A stretch of DNA of 64,000 bases from Chiua virens. Taxonomy: Eukaryota; Basidiomycota; Agaricomycetes; Boletales; Boletaceae. The stretch spans positions 1,240,001-1,304,000 of the forward strand of contig JAHNUO010000007.1 of NCBI GenBank assembly GCA_019787685.1, in the 5' to 3' direction. The position numbers and the translations under genes are program-made. The notes beneath the pieces were generated by a model that did no database searches, was not told the DNA's origin, and saw only the letters and a list, made by a program, of their open reading frames with translations. Of the stretch, positions 1-12,686 are shown in pieces (the stretch's first letter is position 1; each line of letters begins with the position of its first letter).

Positions 1-1
1 T

Positions 2-397
2 ATTCTCAATGGAGGTGCCATCGCCTGGAACTCAAAGAAGGAACCAACAGCTGCGCTTTCTACTGCCGAGGCCGAATTTACTGCAATGGCCAGAGCCGAG
101 AAGGATGTGATCTGGCTCAGAAACCTTTATTCCGAAATTGGTTTCGAGCCCGAAAACGCGACCATCCTCTACGGCGACAACAAATCCGCTATTGCCATTG
201 CGACGAATGCCCAATTTCACAAACGGGCAAAGTATTTCGACCTACGGAACTTACATATGCGGAACACGATCAAAATTGGCTGGATAACCCTCGTATATTG
301 TCCAACTAATGATATGACCGCTGATATACTCACAAAAGCCCTACCACGACAAAAACATTTACAGCACTCCAAAGCTCTCGGCCTCCGTGCGGCTTGA
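2..397 (+). CDS. copia polyprotein C-terminus (RNase H), partial
   Basis: The frame is open from the window edge to TGA at 395-397. It reads as the end of a copia RNase H domain: AIAWNSKKEPTAALSTAEAE, then GDNKSAIAIA, then TADILTKALP near the C-terminus. These are the usual copia signatures around the catalytic acidic residues. RNase H removes the RNA strand during reverse transcription in the cytoplasmic virus-like particle. No stop or frameshift is visible in this piece, so the element may be fairly young. The rest of the polyprotein is upstream of the window. Confidence 0.85.
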   Translation: MLNGGAIAWNSKKEPTAALSTAEAEFTAMARAEKDVIWLRNLYSEIGFEPENATILYGDNKSAIAIATNAQFHKRAKYFDLRNLHMRNTIKIGWITLVYCPTNDMTADILTKALPRQKHLQHSKALGLRAA

Positions 398-404
398 GGG
401 GGAG

Positions 405-572
405 TGTTGGACTCGAAGTCCTTTGATTACGCCAAACAATAGCAAGCCTCACTCGGCCTGATGCCGACTGTAGCTACACGTCATCTGTCGATAGGAGACT
501 CCTAATAGATTCCTGCCTCTCGACTATCATCTCATCTAACTAAGTTCCTCTCGCGTCTATCGTGCTGCAACA
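405..572 (+). repeat. copia 3' LTR (about 168 bp)
   Basis: Starts TGTTGG directly after the purine-rich tract that follows the polyprotein stop, and ends TGCTGCAACA. The termini form the short inverted repeat TGTTG/CAACA expected for copia LTRs. The length is at the short end for the superfamily. The left LTR is outside the window, so the boundary is inferred from the terminal motif only. Confidence 0.7.
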
Positions 573-3500
573 AACTTGAAGTGGCACAGCCTCATACATT
601 CAATGGTTACCTTGACCTTGGACCAGGATCATGAGTGCTTGACCATCTCGGACTAGACACTCGGAACTTGAACGAATGCTGGGAGAAGTTCATTGGAGCA
701 AGGCTCTGGGAGCCTACAGATCTGTTTTGCCGAAGTTAATGTCTCTTCAAGTTGCCCCCCACATAGCTCCGACGCAAAAGACGACTTGGTCGACATGGCT
801 GCAGACTTCAAGTTACCGCACATTGCCATCTTAGCTGTCTCGTGTCCAGATCTTGCCGTTCTTCAACTTGTACGCGCGTTTCTATTTTGTGAGTCGACGT
901 TTCAACTTCGGATTCCATTCGATCCCTTGATTGCGATGAATATTTGTGCTATTTACTCTTAGAAAGTACTGCGGACCCTTCGATTGGGCTGCTCGGTATG
1001 TCGTTTTTTTGAGCAGTGGGGCAATGTTGCACTTCTGCTTTGCTTTAATTCCAGATGAGCCAGTTCTGAAAAACAATGATTCTAACCTGTACCTTCACGA
1101 CGCACAACCCATCCAGCAGACCGTGAGATGGCGACATGGAACCTCGTCCACAAGCCCATCGCATACTCGACGCGTTCAAGTTCATCCAGTAAGTTCAAGC
1201 TATTTCATCATAGTATGACGACACAAGCCTAGCCCCGTCACGACTTACACTGTTATTAAACACAACTCCTAGATAGACTCGCTGATCGGCCCGTCTGGTA
1301 CTTTCGATGTACCCGGCACTTTTCTGACTCTTTTGCTACCTAACTCGCCCTCTTCTCCGGCTGGTATTACCAGATCAGCATACTTATTGTTTTGAAGCCC
1401 GGTTGGCAACATTGTACGTGTGTCAGTGATGGCTGCCTGTCATCCTACCGGACCCTGCCTTCAGACGGGCCTGCATGTCATTTCTGTTGGTCCACTATCT
1501 GCTACTTACACCTACCCGATGTCACATTGGACGACTGTTGCATGATATCCAAAACGTACCTCTTGAACTCCGAGCCGAGCTCGTCTCAATCCTCGCGCAT
1601 TTGATTTGCAACACTTGTCTGATGGGCTGCCAGTGCGGGGAAGCAAAAGAAGCGGATCTACCGGAAGATTCAGGATATCATTAAAGGAGTAAGGATGTCA
1701 TCGGCATGGACACGCGTTTGGAGGAGGGACTGACCTCCAACCAACGTCGGAACTATGAACGCGTCACGTTACGCGTGTTGATGATTCCGATTTGATGCTG
1801 ATCAAGGGCTTTTTCATTCTTGAGGGCCGGCTTCTAAAACAACGAGCATGGCGCATCATTCATGATATGCCAGCGTGGTTCTTTCACATATGGGTAAGGT
1901 AAATGTGCGTGGATCGGGTATAGAATAGATTTATCCTTCTCCAGTTCGAGCCTAGATAAGGTACTGCATACATGGTCGATTTGGCACGACCTATAATGGC
2001 GTCGACATTGCTAATTTCAAAGAGGGCGAGATAAGTAGAAAATAGCCGCAAGTACATAAACAGTTCAAGAAAAGAATGCAGCCATTGAGAAGCCAAGGAC
2101 GAACAAAGGCCTCCACAAACCTGCTGACATCTCTGCAAAATGCATCCAATGTTAATGAAACCTCGTGTTCTAGACTGGAACAGGCGCAGCAGTTCTCGAT
2201 ATGAATGCCGTTGCACATCAATCTCTGCCACGCCAAGCGAAATGATTAATCATTCCTGTACAGGAGACAGCAATGCCGGCTGGTGTGCATGTCCGGTACT
2301 TAGATCCGCGTTCTCCGAACGCGCGTGAGGACTCGGAAAGAATCCTTATTTGAGATCCAAGATTCGCACACAACCTCGACAAGAAACACACCCATGGCTC
2401 TCGTCTTGTCCTCCGCATCGTATGCGCAATTCCTTGGTTCCGGTGAATAAAACATCACTGGAAGACGGGATTTGACGTTTTACGACGTGCTCTGCAATTA
2501 CCAATTGCAAGGGGAAATTGCCAGTGGTCCATCTGTGGGAGCTGTGGGAGCACCGTGAATCTACCACCGATTTGGGTCAAAATGGAGTTGGGATGACGTT
2601 TTCAACGAGATATGTCGTATCGAGGTTCTTGACTCAGATGGATTGGTGTCCGCGGAAGCTCCGAAACAAGCGTTTGAACTTCATCAGTTGATTCCGTCAA
2701 TTGCGGGAAAGCATATCAAGATCACAGCCGAGGCTTATGCCGTGGCATCCGCGCAAGCAATAGTCGGAATCGAATAGCTTAATCGAGGAGGAACACCCTA
2801 TACGAACCAACGAATAACACTTTGAGATGCCGAAGCACGGGCATCCAATGGTCCCCCTAGCTGTGTTCCATGCTAGGTGGATGATCCAGCCATGTCGACT
2901 GTGCGTATTATGTCGCATCCACTTGGGTGCGTGTGTTACGGCGTGCGATCGAAACGAAAACCTTTGAAATTAAGATTTGGGTCTAACGGAAGCGGACTTG
3001 GAGGGTAAATTGTCTCGCACTTCTCCTGTCCGGCGAGATGAAGTCCACTGTGTGATCGTATACATCATTCGCCTGTTCTGGTGCATGAAGACATTCCCAG
3101 AAGGCGGAATGTGATAGCAGTAGTCTGAGGCCACGACATCCCTTGAATATTCGTCCCCAGGAGAATTTGGCCTTTGGAGTCGCCAAGTCAACCGAGTTTA
3201 GATCACATGGACTCGGACGCATCATAGGATGGATACCTTTCAAGCCTTTTCAGGTCCATTGAGTTGCCTCAGCCTCCGAAGGTCCTGAGACCGGAACGCT
3301 GCAAGTACTCGAGCGCATCCGGCCGTTTGCGGAAAAGGACCGAGGGGGTATCCAGACCTGGAATCGGTGCGAAATAGTGGCTCGCTAAGTACATATGGAG
3401 CGGCGTGAAAAATCAGCCACTGGCTAGGTACAGGGGATCAACACGTGTTGTGGCGCTGGGCTGCTGGCAGGTATTTTGAGCTGCCTTCCCTCGGATGAGT

Positions 3501-4081
3501 CAGTAGTACTTGGTACCCTCTGTGTAAGTAGCTTCGTGGAGCCGATGCAATGACGCATTAGCAGTCACATGCCGATAGTGCTGGGTGAAAGGAAAATATC
3601 GGTATTGGGTGAGAGAATCAGTGCGGAACTGGTGGAGATAGAACTCGACTCGGGTGGTGAGGTAAGCGTTTCCAAAACGATCCGCCGGTCTCGATGAACC
3701 AACCATAACTATCACGCTGTTAGTAACATGGAAATCCGAGGATCAAGCAAGCAAGACGAGCACCTAGACGGTAGCCAGGTCAGAGGCAATGTGGCCTGAC
3801 TCGGACGATATTGATATCACAAGGTGAGTCACTTTAGCTGAAACGGATTGAATTTCAGTTTCGGGCTGGTTTGACCCAGGTCATGAGACTATGAATACTG
3901 GGTGATCTGGTCAGTGTACCGCATCTGAGAGGCGGGGAAAGGCGAGGAGGTAGAGGCCGGGTGGAAAGACCCCGGTCGGTCGGTACATATGTCGTCAGGC
4001 AACTGAGCGCCACCCTGTGATGGGGTGATTGATGAATGGCGATTGAACGCCGAACAGACATAAAGCTATGCCTCGAGGCGA
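573..4081. other. no recognisable gene (3.5 kb)
   Basis: All six frames are broken into pieces of roughly 60-115 codons, and none shows a domain I can name. Scattered intron-like donor and acceptor motifs occur, but no chain of exons builds a convincing protein. The region probably holds decayed repeat or gene remnants next to the copia insertion. No tRNA, CRISPR or satellite pattern was seen. Confidence 0.4.
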
Positions 4082-4584
4082 GTGCGATGGTTTTTGCCAT
4101 CAAACACGTGTGGAGGAAACATGTCCAGATTTGGTAATTACGATACAAGCTCCAAGTCACAACTCCGCTCGGGTCCCAACTCCAACGGTCACAGTTTCTT
4201 TATTTACTTGCGTTCCCAATCAAGTCAACATCCGGTCCAAGCTGCGGCGTCTTTTCTTTCTCCTCCACTACCAGCCTCGATGTCGACGAACTCTCCGCCA
4301 CCCTCCCCACTCAGAATGACTCTGACGGTATCGACTGTGGCCAACGCCTTTGTCAAGTTCAGACGAACCCAGCATGACGCACTCGAGTTCGCCTCCGGCA
4401 TACCAATCACACACACACCCTTGTGCGGAGAAAATGTGACATGCAGCAAGCGAGTACCACTCGGACACGGAGATCATTTTGTATGCAAGGGTGCGGTGGA
4501 CGTGGCAAAGCTGCTTCGTGGCTCGCGGGCGAGTCTGTTGGGGAAGGCGGTTTGCCTTGGGGCTAACGTTCTTGTTGAGGAAAG
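4082..4584 (+). CDS. possible hypothetical gene, first exon
   Basis: An open frame begins at 4082 and runs to a good splice donor (GTATGT) at 4585. Internal methionines at 4122 and 4280 are alternative starts. The product is Ser/Pro-rich at first and then more regular (roughly residues 75-165, with motifs such as FVCKGAVDVAKLL). Downstream, short stretches with acceptor-like CAG or TAG near 4720 and 4755 could supply further exons. I do not recognise a domain, and the antisense frame is also open, so this is a weak call that could be chance. Confidence 0.25.
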
Positions 4585-4651
4585 GTATGTTTTTAATGTG
4601 TTTTCTGTATCCCTCTGGTCTTTCTCTGGTTGGAAAATAGCAAGCGGTTGA

Positions 4652-7600
4652 TTTGGTAGTCTTGTTGCCACTTTTTGGCGAGCACGCCACGCCGGATTGC
4701 TGCAGTTTCCATGAGCCTAAGTGAAACAAGGTGGCTGACGTTTTCCTTGTATAGTTGGGTCTGCCGGATACGTATACCGAAAAATAAGCAAGACGGCAAG
4801 TTTCGGGTCCAGGTTTGTCTTTGTCTTTTCTTCGGTCCGAACCCGAATAGTACTCAATCCTTCATCGCTAATCAAGATCCGATACTACGCGTCTGCCTCG
4901 CGGTCAGACATCCCAGATCCACAAAAGCCTGTTGCCTTGGACAAGGTGACGAACGTGCCTGGACTCATGACGATCATCGAACGTGAAGAAATTGTTCCTT
5001 GATATCTCTATTTGCGTACTCCCATATCTCATCCATAAGTCACGACCAATTTGTTTATGTTCGAAGCAAAAACCATTCCTTGTCGTTCCTCTTCATTGGA
5101 CCCATTCATGACGACGCTTTCTCTTCTCATTATTATCGCACCATCTAGATTACATTGTCCCTTAATCTTTCCCATCCTCGTGTCACGACGCCTGAATAAT
5201 AATTATTTTATTTCACAACCTGTACTTCTTTCAAGGACATTCGTATACATGCTGATACCATATGTAAATGTTTCAATATATTTACGAACAAATCTGATAT
5301 CAAAGTTGCTTTGAAAACGTGAACGTGAGCAGCCGAAAAAAGGTTACGTGAGCGTTCGGGCAACGTGTCTGATGCATGCTCGTTCGCTTGTCCGGTCAGG
5401 CCTCAGGCCCGGGATTCCCTTACACGATGCATGGGAGACCTACAAGTGTACACGTGAGGCCCAACGGAGGCTCTTTTCATTTTGTCCACCGTCTCTGACA
5501 GGACCGGATGCGGTCGAGCGTGCTTCTATCCCCGTAGTGTGCGGGCCGAAAACCGCTGCCACTGAGTGACGCTTCAATGAACCATAACATCACTGGCAAC
5601 TGATCCGATCTATCGATCGAGGAAAGCTTTGAAATGTCACGCAACGTGGACCAACTCATGGTGTTGATGCGGATCGGAGAAACGAGGAGTACCAGTTGAC
5701 AAAGAGAACTTGACGTGGTTTGCACTGGTGTACAACGTGTACATCGGAGCGCACGAGCATGGCATATGGAGCCGAATTCAGTGCGGGTCAGAGTAATTAG
5801 GGGCCGAATCATTCAATGAACATGTACAGTGGGCCTGAAGAGCGTCCGAGCTGCGCTACTGCCAGTACTCGTGTGATTGAGGAGTCGGAGAAGAGGACAG
5901 GAACTTGAAGTAGAATGATCGTAGAACCAGATCGAGAAGTAGAAGGACCGAAAGACATCTTGTAATTACCATGATGGCACGGAAGAAATGTTGTACCGCG
6001 AGGGTGCTCAATAATTTTTATAGACAAGGTCGGTTTGACTCTTTCCGACAAGATGCGAATAACATGAGAACCGAGTGTTTGAATAGAAGACCGTGACTCC
6101 GGTCAGACACCGCTGGACAGTCTTCAAGTTGCAACGATCTGGTTCGGTTTATTTTCTCTGAGAACTGGTACTGGGGTCCGAGAACAACTGAGTGCAACAT
6201 CGTCCCACGTTAAATTGGCCCCGGGAAGGTCAATCAGCATGGAATGCAGCTCGAAGTGAACGTGGGATAATCAGTTAAGGAGATAGGCCGGAACCACCAT
6301 CAAAAGAGACGTACACCTTGCACCTGGTGGTGTAATTAGATCAGACGAATGCGTCACGATTGGCGTGAGCTGCAGCTTTGAGACTTATATAATCGGCTCG
6401 AGTCGTTGAAAACTTTATGGCCCTGACACCAATGGAAGTATAGGATTATGAGTCCTAAGCTAATCCATGATCGGACCGTCTGAGTCCGAGATAATATGTA
6501 AGTCTCCGAAACGGACGTCCCCTTGTGTTGGTTATCAGCGGTTGCACAATCCTGTTAATCTTCATCCGAATCCCGGACACCGCCATGTATGACCAGTTTT
6601 CCGCTGGTCCTTCAAGTCTCGGCACCTCGCTCATGACTGAAATCGGTTAGCAACAAGTGATATTGATTGTAATACACATACTTTGTTATTCTATGTTGGA
6701 TGAGTTCGTTCGAGTTCATAGTGCTTCTTGTTATACACGCAATTGGATGGTAACACACGGATGGAGGAAATTGTGCGATGTGTGCGATGTGATAAAACAA
6801 GTAACACATCTTGATAAGAAATTCTATCATACATCTGGGCTCTCTTCCTTCCGGCTAAGGGGGAAAAAATGGTGAAAAGTCCTGCTATCAGTAATCCCAC
6901 CAGTCTCCCTGGCACGACCCGACCCCGAAATAGAAGCGGTTGTCTGGGTAGAGTGGAAAAACGAACGGCCAGTGTCAGTGTGTGCAACCATGTCTGATGG
7001 TTTACATAAATCCACTCACATCATCGCCCATTTCGAAAGCGCCACCTTCACCGTCCAGGTGCGGAAGAATGTCGAAAATGGCCAACTCATTGAAAATAAT
7101 TGACCACACAAGACATCGGAGAAGTAGCCCAGCATCCTTCTCCCAGGACCTGTGTGATGTGATCAATTGGCCTGCCTTTGAAGATACCATCGTCGTCGAG
7201 GCAGGAAGTCCTGCGAATCGACGTGCTTACGAAATCATCTTGGTCCATCGACCTGAATGAGGTCAAAAAGGGTCGTTTCGAGCGCAGTGTTTGCCACAAG
7301 TAAAAAAAGGCTTTTCAAGAACGTCACAGTCCGGAATAGACTACTCCGTATCGAGAGGAAAATGTCTCGGGATGTGCCTATGCAACACAATGTTGCGGAT
7401 ATCACATACATTCTTCGGAATATTGATGACACTAGGTTATTCGGGTTCTCCTGGCTTCCAGTCCTGGCCGCGGATTCGTCTCTGCATGCATCTGAAACCG
7501 CTGGCTGCGCAGAGGGGCCCTCAGCATGAGATGGGTTTCAAATCGCAAATATATGCCAGTCATGGATATTCGCTGACTCGATTGATCGAGTTCAGTCCGG

Positions 7601-9070
7601 TCCTTGGCTTCATTTTGAGATGCCAAACATCGAATCTGGTTGAGAGGCTCAGCCTGAGGCGTGTGCACTAGTACTGTTTTCGTTTGACCACAGATCACCG
7701 AGGGGTATCGTGGCGTGCTGCGAAGCACTCCAGACCCCTCTGGCGCTGCCGATTCGATCAATCTGGGAAGAGAGAAAGATAAGGTGAGGTGACTGAAGCG
7801 TTAGACAAAGATTCAGTGGAGGAATGACCAGTACGAAGTACTTCAAATTCCAGTACATACTAGCTGCAACCGGGTCGCAGTGGTTGTATGTGGCAAGAAA
7901 TTTATTTGGGTGCGATCTCGTTTGAAGAAGTAACAAATTCCCACGGCTCCCAATTAGCTTCCGACGGAGAAGTTAAGTTACGGGGTTGTTCAATCGTCAA
8001 GATGATGCTGTCGTTGCCGCACCCATTTGTTTAGTTCAGTCGACATGGTATTCTGCCTTCCAAGCTAGTTGCGATCAGTAAAAGGTGCTGACGGGTTGTT
8101 CAGGGAGTTATACTCACCAGGCTGTCGACCTGGCACATTCCCCAGTGGAACACCAGTTTCCAAGGTGAGCGTGGTCTGTTCCAGTTGGTCACGGCGCACC
8201 CTGTGTTCACCAGATCCGGCAATATCTGTGATTTCCACCTTTGAAGTCACATAACGGAAAAACTCCTTCTGGACAAAGCTCCGAACTTCTCCCGATACGG
8301 CTCGGTCAGGTGTCACAACTGCTATGTTTGACGGCTCCCCCGCGCTCCTCCCATGGTTAATGGATCGTTGTTCCAGGGACACGATCGGGCATTCATGAAG
8401 ACGTTGAAGGAATCTGTTTTACCACCGCACGATCATGACGAAGGTTCAAGACTGGCAAGATCGTGCAACACACCCGCATTTCATCTAGTGTCCTAGTGCT
8501 CCACGTTCACATCGTACTCAATTGTGAGCGTGATTCCCGTGATAACCCAAAAATAAACTTGCCAGCATGCCCACTGGTTTCATCTTTTCCCGTTCCCCGC
8601 GCGCTTGATATTAGGATGTTCAGTCTTTTCCTCCCTCCTTATTCCAAGTTCGACATCGTCTCCAATGGTTTCTAGCGCCACCTTCTCCTTCATGAAAGTT
8701 CTTTCATGTATCGGTCGCACTTGGCCTCTCCTCTACCTCGCCAGTTTACAAACGCCAAACGCTAATCCTTTTTCTCACCCACTCTGTCCATCTGTCGGGA
8801 CCCGTGCGCGTGGCTCTATTTGAGTTGCCCTTCGATGGCGCATGGTATGTACCATATTGCATTAACGCCACAGACCCTCGGATACGGAAATTGTTTGGTT
8901 TTGACAATTTTCGTGACGATGACTGCGGTCCGCTTCAAACACTTGTCCTCCCCGATCTATCCGTGGCTCTCCCACAGCGATGGCAAGGATCGTGATTGTG
9001 TAGTCACTTGACGAAAAGATGGACGTCTCGTGAGCGTCCTGTTGTGGAGTCGGACACCTTCGTAGGAGGG
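4652..9070. other. no recognisable gene (4.4 kb)
   Basis: Only short frames are present, the longest around 90-126 codons (for example 7291-7671 + and 8065-8382 -). None has a domain I can identify, and no exon chain is convincing. 8804-8995 (+) has a protein-like composition but no start context or family. I see no terminal repeats or target-site duplications here. The stretch is either regulatory and intergenic DNA or heavily decayed repeats. Confidence 0.4.
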
Positions 9071-9078
9071 ATATAAAA
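9071..9078 (+). promoter_or_regulatory. TATA box of the GH16 gene
   Basis: ATATAAAA lies about 45 bp upstream of the ATG at 9123. That is a plausible distance for a fungal core promoter with a short 5' leader. Confidence 0.5.
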
Positions 9079-9122
9079 GCGAAGGATGGAGGAGCAACGT
9101 CAGTTGTTTCTCAGTGTCTCAC

Positions 9123-10763
9123 ATGTTCAAGTCGACGTTGTCGTTCTGGACCGCGGTCGCGCTTACTGCCTCTGTCGAGGCTCAAGGAGCGTCGTACACT
9201 ATTTCTGCCAGTCTCTCTGGGCAATCGTTCCTCAATGCGTTCGAGTGGCAGGCGATAGCGGATCCCACGAATGGAGACGTGTGCGTTCCTTTTCAACTGT
9301 TTGGTCAAAGATGATGAGATGTTCGTCTGACAAGAGGGTCTGATGTTTTCTTTTCAGAAACTATGTCGATCAAGCGACGGCTCAGGCAGACGGCTTGTAT
9401 TCGATCAATGGGAATACCGTGACCCTGCGTGCGGACGATACAACCGTTCTTGATGGGTCCGTGGGACGAAACTCGTTCAGATTACAATCACAGAATCAGT
9501 ACTCGACGCACGTTGCGATGTAGGTCTCACGAGGGGTCGGTTGGATCATTTATTAACTTTGGTTTAGCTGGGATATTGGTCATATGCCCGAGGGATGTGG
9601 GACATGGCCTGCACTCTGTATGCCTCGCGTCACTGTATGGATTATTGTAACATGCTCACATCCGATTTAGGGTTTGTTATTCTTGTTTTTGGACTGAAAA
9701 TGTCTGAGGTCTGCTGATACCTCTGCATTGCGTGTTGGCTTTAGGGTACGTGGGGTGGTAGAATAAGAAACCGATTGTGTGTGCTGAATTGCTTCTCTCC
9801 AGGAACTCGGTGCCGATTGGCCAAACGAGGTGGGCTGTCGTGGAATGCGTGCCATCGAATACCTCTCACGATGACTCCACAGGGCGAGATAGATATGCTC
9901 GAGGGCGTCAACAATCAGTCGCCCAATCAGGCAACTCTCCATACGAGCGCGAGTAAGTGGTCCTGACGATTTTGCATGCTTTTGCTTACCTGCGCACAGA
10001 TTGCATGATGCCAGCTCAAGAAACAATGACTGGGTCGGTTCCTCCTCGTTCCAATATATCATCAATTGACGAGATGTATGACTATGTCAGCACCATTGTA
10101 ACAACTGATTGCGATGTTTACGACAACAACAATTCCGGATGTGGCGTCGGGTTCGCCGACAATAACAGTTTCGGTCCAGGCTTTAACAATGTGGGTGGTG
10201 GCTGGTAAGTTAATTTTTGACGCAATAAATAGGACATGATGGATCGTGGTTCAGGTACGCGCTCGAACGAAGTGCGACGTATGTCTCGATCTGGTTTTGG
10301 GAGCGTGGTAGTTCGAGCGTACCCTCGGAAGTTACGAGTCCGGGAAGTACCATCGATACCAGTACTTGGGTAAGTGCCTATCAGTGAAAGGGGTTTTGAG
10401 TAGAGTTGCTCATGTATGGAATTGGTAGGGCGAACCGTCGGCGTATTTCCCCGACACGGACTGTGATTTCTCGACGCATCTCGGGCCTATGAACATTATG
10501 ATTGATCTGACATTTTGTACGGGGTTTCTCCATGCGCATGCGATATGACTGCTCAATCGATTTTAACAGGTGGCGATTGGGCTGGTAGCAGCTCTGTCTA
10601 CGCGGCATCTGGTTGTCCCTCGACCTGTACTGGTGAGATCATATTTAAATCTGACTCTTCTAGAGGACGCGGATGCTGATGTGGAACAGATTATGTGAAT
10701 GAGAACCCGTCTGCGTTTTCAAACGCGTATTTCGAATTCAATACGCTCAACATTTACGAGTGA
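9123..10763 (+). CDS. secreted glycoside hydrolase family 16 (endo-beta-glucanase type)
   Basis: GH16 enzymes cut beta-1,3(4)-glucans in fungal or plant walls. The first residues form a signal peptide (hydrophobic core, cleavage near VEAQG). The catalytic motif GEIDMLEGVNN sits near residue 135: both glutamates and the aspartate of E-x-D-x-x-E are present. It is preceded by GCGTWPALW and followed by TLHTSANC. Supported exons are 9123-9280, 9358-9519, 9568-9617, 9803-9829, 9883-9952, 10000-10204, 10255-10369, 10429-10516, 10570-10632 and 10690-10763, about 337 codons, ending TGA. Between 9617 and 9803 the Trp codon before ELGADWP can only be rebuilt by adding two Gs. These lie alone at 9671 and 9745 between three GT-AG introns (see findings), so the gene either splices through one-base exons or is frameshifted here. 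GTG at 9114 is in frame, but ATG 9123 fits the signal peptide. Confidence 0.88.
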
Positions 10764-11105
10764 GGATGTATTTACTGTACGATAGACCAACTATATATGT
10801 ATCTTGGATTCTTGGTCTGGAGTGAAGCGCCCGGGATTGTGGCTGAGTCAGCGACGCGGTCGGCAAAGTCCGACGCAAAAATTGCAAGAGGTCTAGTTTT
10901 ACCACTTTTTTCGTCGACCCAGCTGCAGCTACAAAGGTTTACACCGCCGTGTCTTGTAATCTCTAGAAAAGACTTCCTCACGCACCCAACCTTACACGTC
11001 CATTTTATTCCCCATTGTCATTGGTACGCTTTCTAGACTCGCTATTTCTCGTGACGACCCTGTTGACGTCTCTGGCCAACCCTTGTACAGCATCATTCCC
11101 TCGTC
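10764..11105. other. intergenic, terminator of GH16 and promoter of the G3BP-like gene
   Basis: No gene seen. The last ~100 bases before ATG 11106 are pyrimidine-rich, as is common in 5' leaders of basidiomycete genes. Confidence 0.4.
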
Positions 11106-12686
11106 ATGTCTACCCCTTCTACAATTCATCAGAACGTCGCTCCTTCCGAGGTTGGATGGCAGTTCGTTCCCCAATATTACACGTTTGTCAACAAACAGCC
11201 CAATCGTTTGCATTGCTTCTACAACAAAACCTCCACCTTCATCCACGGCACAGAGGGCGAGGACGTCAAACCTTGTTTCGGACAGCAGGTTCGTCTTTTT
11301 CTTTGCTTTCTTTGCCATTAGTTATCTTGCTCTGTTCCGCTCACGTGCCTTTTTTTGTATATATATAGGAAATTCACAACAAGATTACCTCAATCGGATT
11401 CCAGGACTGTAAAGTCTACATTCATTCGGTAGATGCGCAGTCCTCGGCCAATGGCGGTATCATCATTCAGGTCATCGGCGAAATGTCCAACCACGGCGAT
11501 CCCTGGAGAAAGTTCGTCCAGACCTTCTTCCTCGCTGAACAACCGAATGGCTACTTTGTTCTCAACGACATCTTCCGGTTCCTCAAGGAAGATAGTGTTG
11601 ACGATGATGTCAGCGAAAATGAACCTGCCCCTCCTGCTATCCCCGAACCCGTCACCCCTGTAGAGGAACCAGTGCCTGAACCCGTTGCTGAACCCGAGCC
11701 AGCTCCGCCGCGCGAACCTACCCCTTCTCCAGCCCCCATTCCGGAGGAGGAACCGACGACCATTCAGCCTGACTCTCCTTCACCTCCTGCGGTCCCAGAA
11801 ACCATACTTGCAGAGCCGAATGGATATCATGACGAGGAACCTGCTCCCGAGCCCACGCCTGTGTCTGCTACCCCCTCGGAGCTTGAGCCTGCTCCAGAAG
11901 CTTCACCAGAGCCGGAGCCATCAGCCTCACCCGCGCCCCAGGCTTCACCTGCCGCCGCTCCAGTTACACCACCACCTGCACCGGCGCAACAACCTCCTCC
12001 ACCCGCACCTGCGCCTGTCAAGTCGGCGCCCAAGACATGGGCGAGCCTCGCTGCTGCGGACTCGAAACGATGGGGATCGCAGGTGGCGACCGAGTCCAAG
12101 GGTCTGAGTGAGGTACCCGCTGCCTCGAGCCCTGCACCAAATAGTGGTACTCAGTCTCCGGTACCCCATGCACCTCATCGGGGTCAACAACACGGGTCAC
12201 GCGAGCATCCTTCTATCGCGGCTGTAACGGCATTGACTACTCCGCAATGTTTTGTCAAGGTATGTTAATCAACCGTGACCAGTGTAGAATATGGCTAATC
12301 GACTGTTCTCGTTGCAGGGTGTCGTTGAGTCCGTTACCCAACATCATCTCGCTCAAGCTCTGAACCAAAGATTCGGTCCTGTGAAAGACATCGAGATCGT
12401 GCGGTCCAAGGCTTGCGCGTTCCTCGAGTTCTTGTCGTTGGATGCTGCCAAGAAGGCAATTATTACTTCTCTGCCACAGAACCAAGGTGGCGAGGGTGGT
12501 GTGCGAATCGATGTTGGAGGCGAGATTGGCCATGTGCGCATTTTCGTGGAGACGCGTAAGGAACGGGGGGATAGGCCCCAGAGTCGACCTCGTGGTGGTG
12601 CACCTATGAATGGGGAGATTCGTGGTGGGTTCCGGGGTCGTGGTGGTCCTGGGCGGGGACGAGGTACACCACCCAGTGGCAAGTAA
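11106..12686 (+). CDS. G3BP-like NTF2-domain / RRM RNA-binding protein
   Basis: Three exons: 11106-11288, 11369-12259 and 12318-12686, about 480 residues. Residues ~10-125 form an NTF2-like domain, starting VGWQFVPQYYTFVN and including FYNKTSTFIHG and QTFFLAEQPNGYFVLNDIFR. A long low-complexity stretch rich in Pro, Glu and Ala follows (~140-280). Then come an RRM (RNP1-like ACAFLEF) and a C-terminal RGG/GRGG tail. This order (NTF2, acidic/Pro linker, RRM, RGG) is that of G3BP, yeast Bre5 and S. pombe Nxt3. Those proteins pair with the Ubp3/USP10 deubiquitinase and scaffold stress granules. The frame is intact and splice sites are canonical. The antisense Gly/Ala-rich frames over the linker are composition artefacts. 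Confidence 0.92.

Larger units (their letters stand above)
1..572 (+). mobile_element. Ty1/copia retrotransposon, 3' end only
   Basis: The window opens inside a copia-type LTR retrotransposon. What is visible is the end of the RNase H domain, a short purine-rich tract at 396-404 (polypurine tract) and a 3' LTR that begins TGTTGG at 405 and ends CAACA at 572. The 5' part lies outside the window, so the target-site duplication cannot be verified. If present, it would be the five bases from 573 (AACTT). Confidence 0.85.

Noticed and set aside
5936..5955. Match of AGAAGTAGAAGGACCG to arm A (39715)
   Set aside because: Only ~16 bases are shared with no extension on either side; treated as chance.
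11551..12107. Long Gly/Ala- or Leu/Arg-rich frames over the G3BP-like linker
   Set aside because: They are out-of-frame or antisense shadows of the Pro/Glu/Ala repeat region; the sense frame has the domain evidence.
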